This document shows positions 1-11,573 of a stretch of 64,000 nucleotides of DNA, piece after piece (the stretch's first letter is position 1; each line of letters opens with the position of its first letter). The position numbers and the translations under genes were made by a program. Below the pieces are notes generated by a model. That model searched no databases. It was given only the letters and a program-made list of their open reading frames with translations, and was not told the DNA's origin. This stretch comes from Eopsaltria australis (lineage: Eukaryota > Chordata > Aves > Passeriformes > Petroicidae): NCBI GenBank assembly GCA_034509425.1, contig JAVTVJ010000803.1, positions 1 to 64,000 of the forward strand. Reading direction: 5' to 3'.

Positions 1-75
1 AATAGATAATAGATAATAGATAATCATTGATAATAGATAATAGATAATAGATAATAATAGATAATAGATATAATT
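1..75. repeat. AATAGAT/ATAGATA microsatellite
   Basis: AT-rich simple repeat built from the heptamer aatagat with one interruption near position 24. It runs off the left edge of the window, so its true length is unknown. The following 75-120 is also AT-rich but not periodic. Confidence 0.9.
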
Positions 76-249
76 ATTATATATTTTTGTCTACTTTATA
101 TCCTTAAATCTGTCTTTATTTGTTATTTTTTCCTATTCCGCAGGTCTGATGGCCAATCTTTCCATCCACTCTCCAGGATGCCGTCGGTCTCAGAGCTGTT
201 TGACTTCCAAATCCGCACTTCTGCCTTTGTTTTTCTGTCATTGGTGGCT

Positions 250-812
250 CGGAGGGGGGAGTTTAAATCTCCCAAAATCTTGCTAGGCTGTAAAAATTCA
301 TAATGGGGGGAGTTTCTACTCCCCAAAACTTTGCCAAGCCATAAAAATTCGTAATGGGAGGAGTTTATAGCCCCAAAACTTTGCCAAGCCATAAAAATTT
401 ATACTGGGGGGAGTTTGTGCTCCCAAAACTTTGCTGGAATTCATAAATGGGGGAAGTTTCTACACCCCAAAACTTTGCTGGGCCATAAAAATTCATCATT
501 GATGGAGTTTATACCCCCTAAAACTTTGCTAGGCTGTAAAAATTCATAACTGGGGGGTTCATACCCCCCAGAATTTGCTAGGCCATAAATATTCATTGTA
601 GGTGGGGTTTATACCCCCCAGAACTTTGCTGGGCCATAAACATTCAGAATGGGAGGAGTTCCTATCCCCCGAAAAACTCTGCTAGGTCATAAAAATTCAT
701 ATTGGGGGAAGTTTGTGCTCCCCAAAACTTTGCTAGGTCATAAAAAATCGTAATGGAGGGGCTTATACCCCCCCCAAAACTTTGCTGGGCCACAAAAATT
801 TGTGATATGTGA
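250..812. repeat. ~51-bp minisatellite, about 11 copies
   Basis: The phrase aaaactttgctaggccat recurs at about 274, 325, 375, 425, 469, 520, 569, 620, 672, 724 and 776, a period of 44-52 bp. Most units carry a short G-run/agttt... followed by a C-run, so each unit can fold as a small hairpin (ggggagttt pairing with actcccc). Copies differ by substitutions and small indels, so this is an older array. Open frames through it have no recognisable protein features. Confidence 0.9.
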
Positions 813-2527
813 ATGTTTAAAGAAATTCGATTTTTCCATCAATGGAGTTTGCTCCTACTGGAAGTGAAGCAAGGCTGTGTGGATAATGAATTTTTAAAGC
901 AATTAATGGGCCAAACTGAGAGAAAACAGATTAAAATGAAATAAAATAATTTTTTTTTTTATCTTTAGGGTCAACCTAAATAATTCCCTTATATCCTGGA
1001 GGAGCTCTGGAGGGGAGTTTTGGGGTTGGTTGATCCTGTTGGTTTCAGCATCTTTTTTTTCCCCAATTTTGCCGTTTCGGAACGTGCTAAATCCAGAACT
1101 CACATCTCGTCCCTCCCGGAACTCTGCTCTGCTAATTTTAAACAAATCCCTAAATCTGTGTTTCACAGAAGGGGAACGAGTGGCAAGAACAGACCGGAAT
1201 TTTTGGCTGAGAATTTTGAGATGAAGCCCTGGGGAGGAGCTGGAAGGTGCTGATGGATCCCAGGGAAGCGCAAGAGGTGACACCTGGGAGATCTTGGAGA
1301 GGTTTTGCTCATTCCCTGCCCCTTCCCCGCGCGGATTCAACCTCTCCCCTCATCCAAGCCCCTTCTAGGAAAACGGAGAAAATAAAAACAGAGCGGCACA
1401 AAGCCTTGAAATCCGCACGGTGATGGGGAATAATCTGAAATAATCCACCTAAAAATCCCTGTATTTTTGATGAATCGTTTCAAAATTATTTCAGACCTGA
1501 ATATTTGCTAATTTTGTGCCAACACAAAAAAAAAGAACTAAAGCAGGGATGAGATTTTCCACAGCTCTTTTTGCTCAGCGGAGGAAATCGAAGATGAAAC
1601 GTTTACGATGCGCCGCAAATCAATATCGGCCCTGACACCTTTCATGGAGGAGCAGAGAGGATGGAAAATACATGGAAAAACAACTCTGCAGAGCACAGAC
1701 ACCTCTGTGTGTGATCTCACGGGCTGTGAGGGACCTGCCCCCAGCCGGGAACGCGCCAGGGAACAAAGAATCCGGAGCTGGGATGAACCGGCTCCCCGCC
1801 GGCGCCCGTTTGTTAAAACAAATGATGTTCGTGCTTTATGAAGTTCATTTACCCTGCAGCCGAGGGTAAATTCTGAGGATAAAACTGTGGGTTTATTCTC
1901 TGGCTTGAGTTTTATTTGATTGAAGAGTCTGAGTAGCCAAACCATGGTGAGGGCACGTGGCAAAGCCTCCCAAATCCAGGTTTTTTTCCATGGGCACAGG
2001 TGGATTCAGATGCCAGGAAAAGGCCGGGGGACCACGGCAATAAATAAAATGTGGGGTTTTTAGGACTTGTCGCTTCAAACATAACTCCTGCTCCGGTGGT
2101 GTGTTGTAAAAGGGGTGTCCCAGTGTGGTTTGCCACGGTTTGAAATCAGCCAAGGCTTTGACAGGGGTTGGGAGGGGTTTTTGGTAAAACGTCGCTGAGG
2201 TTTGACGAGGCTTTGGCAAAGAACCAGGGAAAATCAGCGGGTCTGGCTCGGATTTGGGTTGCACGGAGAGCAAGGACACACAAAGGCAAGGACACTTCAG
2301 CAAGAGCCAAATCCCTGCTCTTTTGGCCTCCTGCAAACCCCAGCTGGGAGCTGCTGGCCATGAACCACATCCTGGGAATGATGGAGAGGAGGGAGCAGGT
2401 GCTGCTGTGCTGGATGGAGGAAGGCAGGGATGAAGAGCTGAGGGCAGGGTCTGAAATGCTCCTCATTGTCCCGTAAATTCTCTTAACAATTTGATTAATT
2501 CAGGAACAATAATTATTTAATTAATTT
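813..2527. other. Unique non-coding sequence
   Basis: No repeat array and no recognisable gene. There are a poly-T run at about 949-960, a purine/CpG-mixed stretch around 1560-1870 and ordinary short open frames on both strands with no family resemblance. Confidence 0.5.
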
Positions 2528-2738
2528 AGGAAGGATTTCTTCCCTGCGAGGGTGGAGAGGCACAGGCTGCCCAGAGAAGCTGTGGCTGCTCCTGGATCCT
2601 GGAAATTCCCAAGGCCAGCTTGGATGGGGCTTGGAGCAGCCTGGGACAGTGGAAATGTCCCTGTCCATGGCAGGGGGTGATTTGGGATGAGCTTTAAGGT
2701 CCCTTCCAATCCAAACCTTTCTGGAATTCTGTGATCCT
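2528..2738 (+). mobile_element. CR1 LINE 3' end, sense
   Basis: Reads in order like the 3' portion of avian CR1: ggatttcttccctg, gagggtggagaggcacagg, ctgcccagagaagctgtgg, a ctggaa...aaggccagcttggatgg block, cctgggacagtggaaatgtcc, then ggtcccttccaatcc and attctgtgat at the end. It is 5' truncated, as is usual for CR1 (most copies are a few hundred bp), and has no coding capacity. Subfamily is not assigned. Confidence 0.92.
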
Positions 2739-3890
2739 TCAATAGCATGGAAAAGGTTTGAAACCAATGCAAAGTTTGCTGAAGCTGCCCCTTGCCTGCT
2801 TTTCCCCTCAGGATTTTAATTCAGGGCATTCTGGATCTTACGGAGCTGGTTTGGTGTTTCAAAGGACAGAGAATTCAGGTGGTCGTGTTGGGAATGCTCA
2901 GCATCCCTCACCTCGCTGCGACATGAGTGACGCACTCATTTAAATAAAGCCACGACGGAAAACACGATCGTTAGGGAAACGAGGATCTGCATGGATTGCA
3001 TCGAGCCCCTCTGATTTACACACATTACTCACGGAAAAATGGAGCCTGTAGAGCCCGGGAGAAAATGAAGGTGTGATTTCCTCAGCTGCCACTCCTGGGC
3101 TCGTCCCCTGTAATTTCAAAAGGCACAAAACCACTTCAGATTCTCCCTCAATCTCCCCCGCCTTTGTCTGCCGGCGGAGCCGCCCGTGGCTCCTTACGCT
3201 CCATCCTCGTGGCTTCCCTGCAATCCTGGGGCTGTTTAGCCCTGGAATAATGTAATCCAATTTTCTTTGTTGCCATAAAGGCCTTAATTAGGGCTTCACG
3301 GGATGCTGGGATCGGAACACGTCGGGTTTTCTCGCGTGTCGAAGCGACGCCCGCCTCAGACCCCTCAGCGCGCTCGGACGGGCCGCGGGTCACGCGTGGG
3401 GTGGGTTTATCCAGCACCAGTTTTCCCCCAGCAACACAAACTGGTTTTGTGGAATTCCTGCCTTTCTCTCGAGGTGATTGCCGCAGGAATGTGATGATTT
3501 CTCATTTGTGCCAGCGCTGATAAATCACCGTGGATTTTTCCTGCGGGAAGAGTTTTCATTTTGCCCGACCCTACGGAGATCTCGGGGTGAGCAGGGATGT
3601 GGTAAAAATCCACCCTGGTCACTCACAGCTTCGCTGAGTTAACACTGGGGCTGTGTCTGAAGCAAAACAAAAAATAAAGAAAATAACATTTTTGGATGTT
3701 ATCTCGCGTTTTCCAGGGAAGTTTTTGTCAGGAATACATTTCTATTGCAAAGATGCCCAGCTGGTGTCATTCCAAGTCACCTCCCCAGGAGCAGAGGGAA
3801 TGGGATGGAGCCAGGCTTGGGGTACCCACAGCCTCCGGGATTTTGGGGGGCGGGAGGATTTCAGCCCCAGCGTGGGGCACAGAGAATCAT
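2739..3890. other. Unique sequence with a small CpG cluster
   Basis: No gene recognised. At 2923-2939 there is a palindrome with 7-bp arms (atgagtg / cactcat, 3-bp centre) containing a TGACG half site. At 3298-3397 CpG density rises sharply (about 18 CpG in 100 bp). Around 3240-3300 is an AT-rich segment with a cttaattag homeodomain-like core. These are possible regulatory sequence, but nothing in the window shows function. Confidence 0.4.
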
Positions 3891-4420
3891 GGAATCACAG
3901 AGCCATGGAATCACAGAGCCATGGAATCACAGAATCATGGAATCACAGAATCATGGAATCACAGAGCCATGGAATCAGAGGATCATGGAATCACAGAGCC
4001 ATGGAATCACAGGACCATGGAATCACAGAGCTGTGGAATCACAGAACTATGGAATCACAGAATCATGGAATCACAGGATCATGGAATCACAGAATCATGG
4101 AATCACAGGATCATGGAATAACAGAACCATGGAATCACAGAGCCATGGAATCACAGAGCTGTGGAATCACAGAGCCATGGAATCACAGAATCATGGAATC
4201 ACAGAGCCATGGAATCACAGGACCATGGAATCACAGGATCATGGAATCACAGAGCCATGGAATCACTGCCATGAAATCACAGAATCATGGAATCACTGTC
4301 ATGGAATCACAGAATCACAGAATCATGGAATAAGAGAACCATGGAATCACAGAATCACGGAATCACAGAATCACGGTATCACAGAATCATGGAATCACAG
4401 AATCATGGAATCACAGAAGC
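3891..4420. repeat. 16-bp minisatellite grown from a CR1 tail
   Basis: About 33 copies of catggaatcacagaat and near variants. Read on the minus strand, one unit is two 8-mers, attctgtg + attccatg, which are variants of the CR1 terminal octamer attctatg. The array ends at 4420 exactly where the body of an antisense CR1 (4421 onward) begins, so it occupies the place of the CR1 3' tail. The three overlapping plus-strand open frames here are repeat artefacts. Confidence 0.93.
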
Positions 4421-4545
4421 GTGGAATGGTTTGGGTTGGAAGGATCTCAAAGCCCATCCCATTCCATGGGCAGGGACACCTTCCACCATCCCAGGTTGCT
4501 CCAGCCTGGCCTGGAGATGGATCCAGCGTTTTCCTTGTGGCTGTG
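4421..4545 (-). mobile_element. CR1 LINE 3' end, antisense
   Basis: Plus strand reads gtggaatggtttgggttgga, then tctcaaagcccatcccattcc, gggcagggacaccttccacc, atcccaggttgctccagcctggcc, the reverse complement of the CR1 3' end. Similarity fades after about 4545. Its 3' tail is the 16-bp array at 3891-4420. Confidence 0.9.
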
Positions 4546-6167
4546 GATTTGTTGAAATTCCCAGCACTTTGGGAATGCTGTCCTGGGATGTGCTCCCGCT
4601 CCACCTGAACCTTGCCAAGCTCTGCTGGGATTGGGCTGGAAAAGCAAATGGAATCTCTTCTGCTGTGGGATCATTCCCAAAGTTTCTTCCCATGGACAAA
4701 GGACCCGAGCCCATTCCTCCCATCCCACCCCCAGTTTGCCAAGGGGGCTGAGGGTGGGATTTATCCTCCTGTTAAATGCTGCTGTGGGATTTTCCGAAAG
4801 GGTTTCCAACCCTGGAATAAAATAACTCAAAATGAAATAAAATCCGAGCATAGATTATAGCTCTTTCCCAGGTTTAATCCCGAAACATATTGGGAATTAT
4901 TTATTTTCCCAGAAATACCATTTGCCTGGTGCATGGATGACCCCGGGGGGAGCCGTTTTAGGAATGTCCTTGACAAAGGGAATCCAGCTGGGTGTGAAAC
5001 GAGCCCTTTTGTCCGTCGGAAACGCGGGATGGGGGTCGGGATCGATACATCCCTGCCTCTGGAACAGGCCCGGCAACAATGGGAAAAGAGCTTCAAAAGA
5101 TTCCTGCTGGATGCAAATAATAATCAGCATTTTAGCAGGAGATTCAATTGTTTTAGTGCTTCAGCTGCAGCCCCGAGGCGGGAATGTCGCCCTCGGATGT
5201 CGTCACTCTTATCCTAAAACCTCACAATAAAATCCCAGCTCCGTGCAAATCCAGCCTTTGGAATATTCGTGAGCCAGGCTCTTCCATTATTGCAAGTGGT
5301 GTTATCCAACCTGGGAATAACCAGGGCAGAACAGCCCCTCGTGGTTGGTGGCTGCTGGAATCTTTTTGATCCGTTTCAAATTAATTAATCCACATTTCTC
5401 CAACTCCTAATTCCTTGTTCTGGAGTTGTCGTCGTTCCTTTTCCTGCAGTTTCTGCTGTTTGCCAGCGTTTTTGGCCCCATGGATGAAAGGCAGAGCTCT
5501 GTCTCCAGCAGAAAAAACACCCAGTTTCATTTACATATATGCAAATTGAGCGACTTTGCAGAAATTTCGGGAGTGGGGACAGGTTGTGGGGACGGAAAAT
5601 TCAGTGTCAGTGGGGAGAGAACAGTCTGGGACCTCCTTTGCTCCAAATCTCCTCTCCATTTGGAAGCCAATCCATAAAAAAGCTGCCATAACTGTTTCCT
5701 CGGCAAGAAAAACGAGATTAAATTGCGGTGTTTGTGCTGTTTGTTTTTCCCTGGACGTGGCGTTTATTTCCCCGTTTTATCGCCTTGCAGATGGATAAAA
5801 TCTCTTTACACGGAGCGTTCTCTCAGCTTTGAACCACTGCCTTTGTGCCTTCCCAAGTGGAACTGCGTGAGATTCCTTAATCAAATATTCCCGGAAAATG
5901 TAAAATCGGCTCCGTCGCTGTTATTTCTCTACTTACACGAGTCGTTTTTGGAGGCTGAAAAGCAGCCGGTAAAGTTCACTGCAGTGTTTCCAAATCCCGT
6001 GGTCCTGATATTTGGGTTTAATCCTGAAATGTCATGGAGGAGTCGTGCTGGAACCGCTTCATTTTCCCGGGAAAAAATTTAATTTAACGGTGAAAATGGA
6101 GGAGTGAAGGAATTTGAAAAGGGATTTTCCCCTCCTGGTTTTTTTCAGACCAGCAGGAAAGTGAGAG
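4546..6167. other. Unique non-coding sequence
   Basis: No gene or array seen. AT/GC mixed, with short unrelated open frames on both strands. The stretch 5090-5400 and 5680-6080 contains several CpG and AT-rich motifs but no clear element. Confidence 0.45.
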
Positions 6168-6990
6168 CCCAGCCCTTCCCAGAGCTCCAACCCTTCCCAG
6201 AGCTCCAGCCCTTCCCAGATCTCCAGCCCTTCCCAGATCTCCAGTCCTTCCCAGATCTCCAGTCCTCCCCAGAGCTCCATCCCATCCCAGATCTCCAGCC
6301 CTTCCCAGAGCTCCAGCCCTTCCCAGAGCTCCAACCCTTCCCAGAGCTCCAACCCTTCCCAGAGCTCCAACCCTTCCCAGAGCTCCAGCCCTTCCCAGAG
6401 CTCCAGCCTTCCAGAGTGTCCAGCCTTCACCAGAGTTCAAGCCCTTGCCCTAGAGAGCTCGCAGCCCTTCCCCAGAGCTCCAGCCCTTCGCTCAAGCTCA
6501 GCTCTTCCAGAGGCTACATGCCCCCCCAGAAGCTCCCATCTTCCGCAGGATCCTCCAGTCTTCTTCAGATTTCCAGCCCTTCCAGATCTCCAGTCCTTCT
6601 CAAGTCCAACCCCAGAGCTCAACCTTCCCAAGCTTCCAAACTCCTTCCCATGACCTCCATCCCTTCCCAGATCCTCCATCCTCTTCCAGATCTCCATCCC
6701 GTTCCAGATCTCCAGTCGCTTCCCAGAGCTCCATCCCTTCCCAGATCTCCAGTCCTTCCCAGAGCTCCATCCCTTCCCAGAGCTCCAGCCCTTCCCAGAG
6801 CTCCAGCCCTTCCCAGAGCTCCATCCCTTCCCAGAGCTCCATCCCTTCCCAGATCTCCAGCCCTTCCCAGAGCTCCAGCCCTTCCCAGAGCTCCAGCCCT
6901 TCCCAGAGTTCTAGCCCTTCCCAGAGCTCCAGCTCTTCCCAGAGTTCCAGCCCTTCCCGTAGTTCCAGCCCTTCCCAGAGCTCCATCCCA
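6168..6990. repeat. 18-bp minisatellite (cccttcccagagctccag)
   Basis: Two clean blocks, about 6168-6412 and 6713-6990, of the 18-bp unit cccttcccagagctccag (variant ccagatctcc) flank a degenerate middle part at 6413-6712. Because 18 is a multiple of 3, every frame without a stop stays open: the plus-strand 326-residue frame (6104-7084) and minus-strand frames of 118-139 residues are hexapeptide-repeat artefacts. The plus strand is pyrimidine-rich. Confidence 0.93.
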
Positions 6991-7631
6991 GCAGTGTCGG
7001 GAACATAAATCCCACTCACGGCCTCATATGGATGTCCCCGCTCCCTGCTTTATGGTGGATATAATTCAAGCCTTCCCAGAGTGAATATTCCCAGTTAATT
7101 CCCATTCCTGCCTTTCTCTCTCATTCCTACATGTTGGAATTGCATCCCTGCTGCTGGTGCAGCTCCCAGGACGGGGCTCACGGCAGCTGTGCCATCCCTG
7201 TACCTCGGGGTGTCTTAAAACTGGAAGGATTTTCCAACTGAATTTTGGTTTGGAAGCTTCCAGATGAGAGCTTTGCGTGGAAGCGAGAACTCAGCATTTG
7301 GGAAAGATTCCCATCAAAGCATCCCACATTTCCTCGGCTTTGTTTCTCCCACAGAACCCCGGGCTTGTTTACTCGGATCCTTTTTGCTCGGGTGTCACGA
7401 CCCTGCCCTTTCCTTCCTCCTTCCGCGCGCTCCGCTCCTCGTTAAATCTCCGGATTCTGACACGGAGTCGTTTCTGCTCCGTGCGTTTTTCCCTCGGCTC
7501 CTCTCCTCGGGGATGTGGGATCTATCCAAGGGCAGCACATCCCGTAAATAACACTTAGGGTAATGCTCAGGGAGAGCCAGAAACGGAATTGCTGCCGTTA
7601 GCTCCGGAACGAGCCGCTCGTTCCTGCTCCG
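6991..7631. other. Unique non-coding sequence
   Basis: No gene seen. The part around 7420-7520 is moderately CpG-rich. It ends where the ~100-bp array begins. Confidence 0.45.
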
Positions 7632-8384
7632 ATGCTTCCCAATATTCCACTCCTGGCTTGGTTTTTCCATTTATTTCATGGAATTCCAGGGTTGGAAGGG
7701 ATGTTCCTGCTCCCATGGGGTGCTCACAGCCACGGCTTCCCAATATTCCACTCCTGGCTTGGTTTTTCCATTTATTTCATGGAATTCCAGGGTTGGAAGG
7801 GACATTCCCACCTCAATGGGATGCTCACAGCCACAGCTTCCCAATATTCCACTCCTGGGTTGGTTTTTCCATTTATTTCATGGAATTCCAGGCTTGGAAG
7901 GGATGTTCCTGCTCCAATGAGGTGTTCACAGCCACAGCTTCCCAATATTCCACTCCTAGATCAGTTTCTACATTTATTTCATGGAATTCCAGGCTTGGAA
8001 GGGACATTCCCATTCCAATGGGGTGCTCACAGCCACAGCTTCCCAATATTCCACTCTTGGGTTGGTTTTTCCATTTATTTCATGGAATTCCAGGCTTGGA
8101 AGGGACATTCCCATTCCAATGGGGTGCTCACAGCCACAGCTTCCCAATATTTCACTCCTGGATTGGTTTCTTCTGCATTTATTTCATGGAATTCCAGGTG
8201 TTCACAGCCACAGCTCCCCAATATTCCCCTCCTGGACTGGTTTCTACATTTATTTCATGGAATTCCAGGCTTGGAAGGGACATTCCCACCCCAATGGGAT
8301 GCTCACAGCCACAGCTTCCCAATATTCCACTCTTGGGTTGGTTTTTCCATTTATTTCCTGGAATTCCAGGGTTGGAAGGGACCT
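7632..8384. repeat. ~100-bp minisatellite, about 7.5 copies
   Basis: The phrase cttcccaatattccactcc recurs at about 7634, 7736, 7839, 7938, 8040, 8138, 8214 and 8316. Units carry ttatttcatggaattcc, a ttggaaggga block and gctcacagccacagc. The copy at about 8138 is shortened by roughly 25 bp. The ggaattccagggttggaagg segment resembles the antisense CR1 3' end, and the array runs straight into an antisense CR1 at 8358. Overlapping plus-strand frames up to 345 residues are artefacts. Confidence 0.93.
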
Positions 8385-8475
8385 CAAACTGATCTAATCC
8401 CAAGGGATTTCCTGGCAGGGACACCTTCCACCATCCCCTGCCCCATCCAGCCTGGCCTTGGACAATCCCAGGGAC
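8358..8475 (-). mobile_element. CR1 LINE 3' end, antisense, short
   Basis: Plus strand reads ggaattccagggttggaagg, gacctcaaactgatctaatcc, ggcagggacaccttccacc, ccatccagcctggccttgga, the antisense CR1 3' end in the expected order. Its first 27 bp overlap the last unit of the ~100-bp array, so the array probably includes CR1-derived sequence. Confidence 0.85.
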
Positions 8476-9209
8476 GCAGATGGGATGTGCAAGGTGGGAT
8501 TTTTCCCCTGGAAGTCGCGGATTGGGCACGGAAGGAGGCAGCCTGTGAAAGATTAATGGAACTATTGATCCCAGCAGCGCTGCAACAACTCGGATCTCTC
8601 CGACATCTGAGGGCTGCCAGCATTCCCGGGGATAAAAGCTGGAGCGGGAATGTGCGTCTGTCTCCGTGACATCGTTCCTCGCGGGGGTTTTAAAATCCCT
8701 TTTAATTTTCCCTCCTGTTCTGCCCACGTGAAATAAAAGAACGGGAGAATAACGAGGGTCAGGTGGCGGGGTTGTTATTGAGGCTGAACCCCCTTGTAGG
8801 CTCCCAAATAATTTCCAGGGTTATTGGCAGGAATAAATAAATCAAAGGCAGGAATAAAAATGGGAAGATCAAATAAATAACGTGGAGCTGATGGAGCTCG
8901 ATCCGCGTGCCAGCAAAAGGCAGGGGGGAAAAAAAAGGTTGGGCATGCAAATTCCTCTTCATCCTGCTCCCCGGGGGAAAGCTCAGACAGGCTGAAGATC
9001 GTCTTAGACGTTGTGATTTGGGCATAAAGTGGTGCTGGAAGAAAGAATCCCAATGGGAATCTTTCCATTGTTTGCAGGATTTGCTCCCCGAGGAAGCCTC
9101 AAATGCGAAATGAGCCAGGGTGGAAATGGGGCAGAAATCCCCAGTTCTGGGCTGGAAACTGGAGGGTGCCCATCTCCCCTGGGGGTGAAGTGGTGGGACT
9201 GGCAGCACC
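8476..9209. other. Unique non-coding sequence
   Basis: No gene seen. Includes an AT-rich patch with repeated aataaat words (8820-8880) and a short A-run near 8929-8936. Confidence 0.45.
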
Positions 9210-9742
9210 CCCGGAAGGAAGGGCTGGGGCCCCAGGGATATCCCAGGATGGAATCGTGTCCCCTTTAGCTCCTGGAGCCCCAGGGATATCCCGGGAAGGA
9301 AGGGCTGGAGCCCCAGGGGTATTCCAGGATGGAAGGGTTGGAGCCCCAGGGATATCCCAGGATGGAATCGTGTCCCCTTTAGCTCCTGGAGCCCCAGGGA
9401 TATCCCGGGAAGGAAGGGCTGGAGCCCCAGGGATATCCCAGGACGGAATCATGTCCCCTTTAACTCCTGGAGCCCCAGGAACATCCCGGGAAGGAAGGGT
9501 TGGAGCCCCAGGGGGATTCCAGGATGGAATCGTGTCCCCTTTAGCTCCTGGAGCCCCAGGAATATCCCGGGAAGGAAGGGCTGGAGCCCCAGGAATATCC
9601 CGGGAAGGAATTGTGTCCCCTTTAGCTCCTGGAACCCCAGGGATATCCTGGGAAGGAAGGGCTGGAACCTCAGGGATATCCCAGGATGGAATCGTGTCCC
9701 CTTTAGCTCCTGGAGCCCCAGGGGTATCCCAGGAAGGAATCC
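9210..9742. repeat. Composite minisatellite (ggagccccagggatatccc)
   Basis: Two alternating modules: ggaagggctggagccccagg + gatatcccgg, and ggaatcgtgtcccctttagc + tcctggagccccaggg. They combine in varying order, giving about 33-bp short and 75-115-bp longer spacing. GATATC occurs in many of the units. Both strands are open in several frames, but only as Gly/Pro/Ala-rich repeat peptides. They look like collagen-type sequence by composition, without regular Gly-X-Y register across the array. Confidence 0.88.
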
Positions 9743-10705
9743 TATCTCAACCAAATCCCTTCCCCACGTTCAGCCACCCCTTGGCTGCTCTCCAAGATGT
9801 AAACAGACTCAGGGCTGGGACCTGGGAGCCGTTTCAGATGTGTTAGCTCGGATGTTGGGAATTTGGGACTCCCGAAGCCCCGGGCCTCAAAGGAACATTG
9901 TTTTCCCTCCCATCAGTCCTTCTGCTGAACTCCAGCCACGGCCTCCCTGGATTTTCCCACCAGTATCCCTTTATCTGACGGGGCTGAGAAGGAAAACCTG
10001 CTGCAAGCATTAAATATTTTCTGATGGCTCATCTGCTTAATTGGGGCTCTGTAGGATCGGATTTCTGGGATCCAGAGCAATTCCAAGTGTTTCTAATATT
10101 ACAGCTCTGACTCCGAGGACGCTGCCAGCTGTGGAGGTGACTGCCTGGGGAGTTTTCCAGGGAAAAGCTTTCCTTCCCATGCTGCCGGCAGGTGATTCCT
10201 CCTGGTGGGGGGATATTTATGGAACAGGGATTGTTCTTCTGAGCTGCACTTCAGGAAAAAAGCAGCACCGAGGTCTCTGCAGGAGGGGCTGGGGAGGAGT
10301 TTGGGGTCCCTGCCTCGATGTGGCCGCGTGCTTTTCCTGCCGAACTCCGGATTTTGACATCAATCTTCCTGAGGCTGAGTGCTCAGGATGGGATCCCTCT
10401 GGGATCTTTGGCCATTCCCACCGAGCTTGGAGCAAGGACCGTGCTGGCCACGAGGAGTTCTGGGCCTCGGGGAAACCCTTCAAACATGGCTGGGAGTAGA
10501 TAGAACCTCCTCCAGCACGGAGCAAAATTCCCATTTTGGATCTTTTGGAAGAATCTCCCTCCAGCAGTGGAAATCCAGGTGTAACAAGCCCAGGATCTGC
10601 CAGGATCCGCAGCAGGGAACAGGACGGGGATGTGCAGCACCACAGGTGGAAAGGAAATGTTCTCCAGGTGTGGTTTGTCCTCCTGCTCTGTGTTTTGGGA
10701 ATTCT
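9743..10705. other. Unique non-coding sequence
   Basis: No gene recognised. Open frames of 128-152 residues on the plus strand have no family resemblance and no splice context that I can support. Confidence 0.4.
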
Positions 10706-11573
10706 GTGAGGATGGAGGGTGGAGAGTGGAGGATGGAGAATGGGAGGGTGGAAGATGAAAGATGAAGAGCAGAGGATGAAGGATGGAAGACGAAGGGTGG
10801 AAGATGAAGAATGGAGGATGGAGATGAAAGATGAGGATGGAGAATGGAGGGTGGAGGATGAAGGGTGAAGAGTGGAGGGTGGAGATGGAAGATGGAGGGT
10901 GGAAGACAAAGGATGGAAGGTGGAAGACACGGGATGGAGGGTGGAGAATGGATTGAGGACAAAGGGTGGAGAGTGGAGGATGGAGATTGGAAGATGCAAG
11001 GTGGAAGATGAGGGGTGGAAGATGAAGAATGGAGAGAGGAGGATGAAGGGTGAAGGATGGAGATGAAAGATGAGGACGGAAGATGGAAGGCGGAAGATGA
11101 AGGACAGAGGGTGAAGAATGGAGGATTGAGGGCAAAGGGTGGAGAGTGGAGGGTGGAGGATGGAGATGGAAGATGGAGGGTGGAGCATGGGAGATGAAGG
11201 ATCAAGGATAAAGAGTGGAGGATGGAGGTTGAACGATGAACGGTGGAAGACAAAGGATGGAGGGTGGAGAAGGGAGGATTGAGGACAAAGGATGGAGGGT
11301 GGAGGATGAAGGATGGGAAAGGGACAGTGGAAAATGGGGGATTTCGGATTGAGGTAGGGTTGAGGATGGAGGATGGGAGGAAAAAAAAGGATCGAGCATG
11401 GAGACCGGAGGGTTGAGGATGAAGGGTGGAAAATTAAGGATGGGAAGGGGAGAATGGAAAATGGGGGATTGAGGATGTAGGGTTGAGGATGGAGGATGGA
11501 GAACAAAGGATCGGGGTTGGAGAGTGGTGGGTTGAGGATGAAAGGTGAAGGATGGAGGGTGGAAGATGGAGAA
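10706..11573. repeat. Degenerate purine-rich array (gatggagggtggaagatgaa)
   Basis: About 870 bp of the plus strand is almost only A, G and T, built from ggatgga, gggtggaga and agatgaa modules of roughly 7 bp in irregular order. There are almost no C residues. The minus strand gives the longest open frame in the window (495 residues, 10217-11704), made of His/Pro/Ser-rich repeats such as ILHPPSS, which is a composition artefact. Purine/pyrimidine asymmetry makes unusual DNA structure plausible. Confidence 0.9.

Noticed and set aside
6104..7084. 326-residue Pro-rich plus-strand frame
   Set aside because: Hexapeptide repeat produced by an 18-bp minisatellite; antisense frames also open.
7632..8669. 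345-residue plus-strand frame
   Set aside because: Runs through the ~100-bp array and a CR1 fragment; three overlapping frames are open with the same peptide words in rotation.
9210..9742. Collagen-like coding sequence
   Set aside because: Peptide is Gly/Ala/Pro-rich but lacks a continuous Gly-X-Y register; it is a composite minisatellite.
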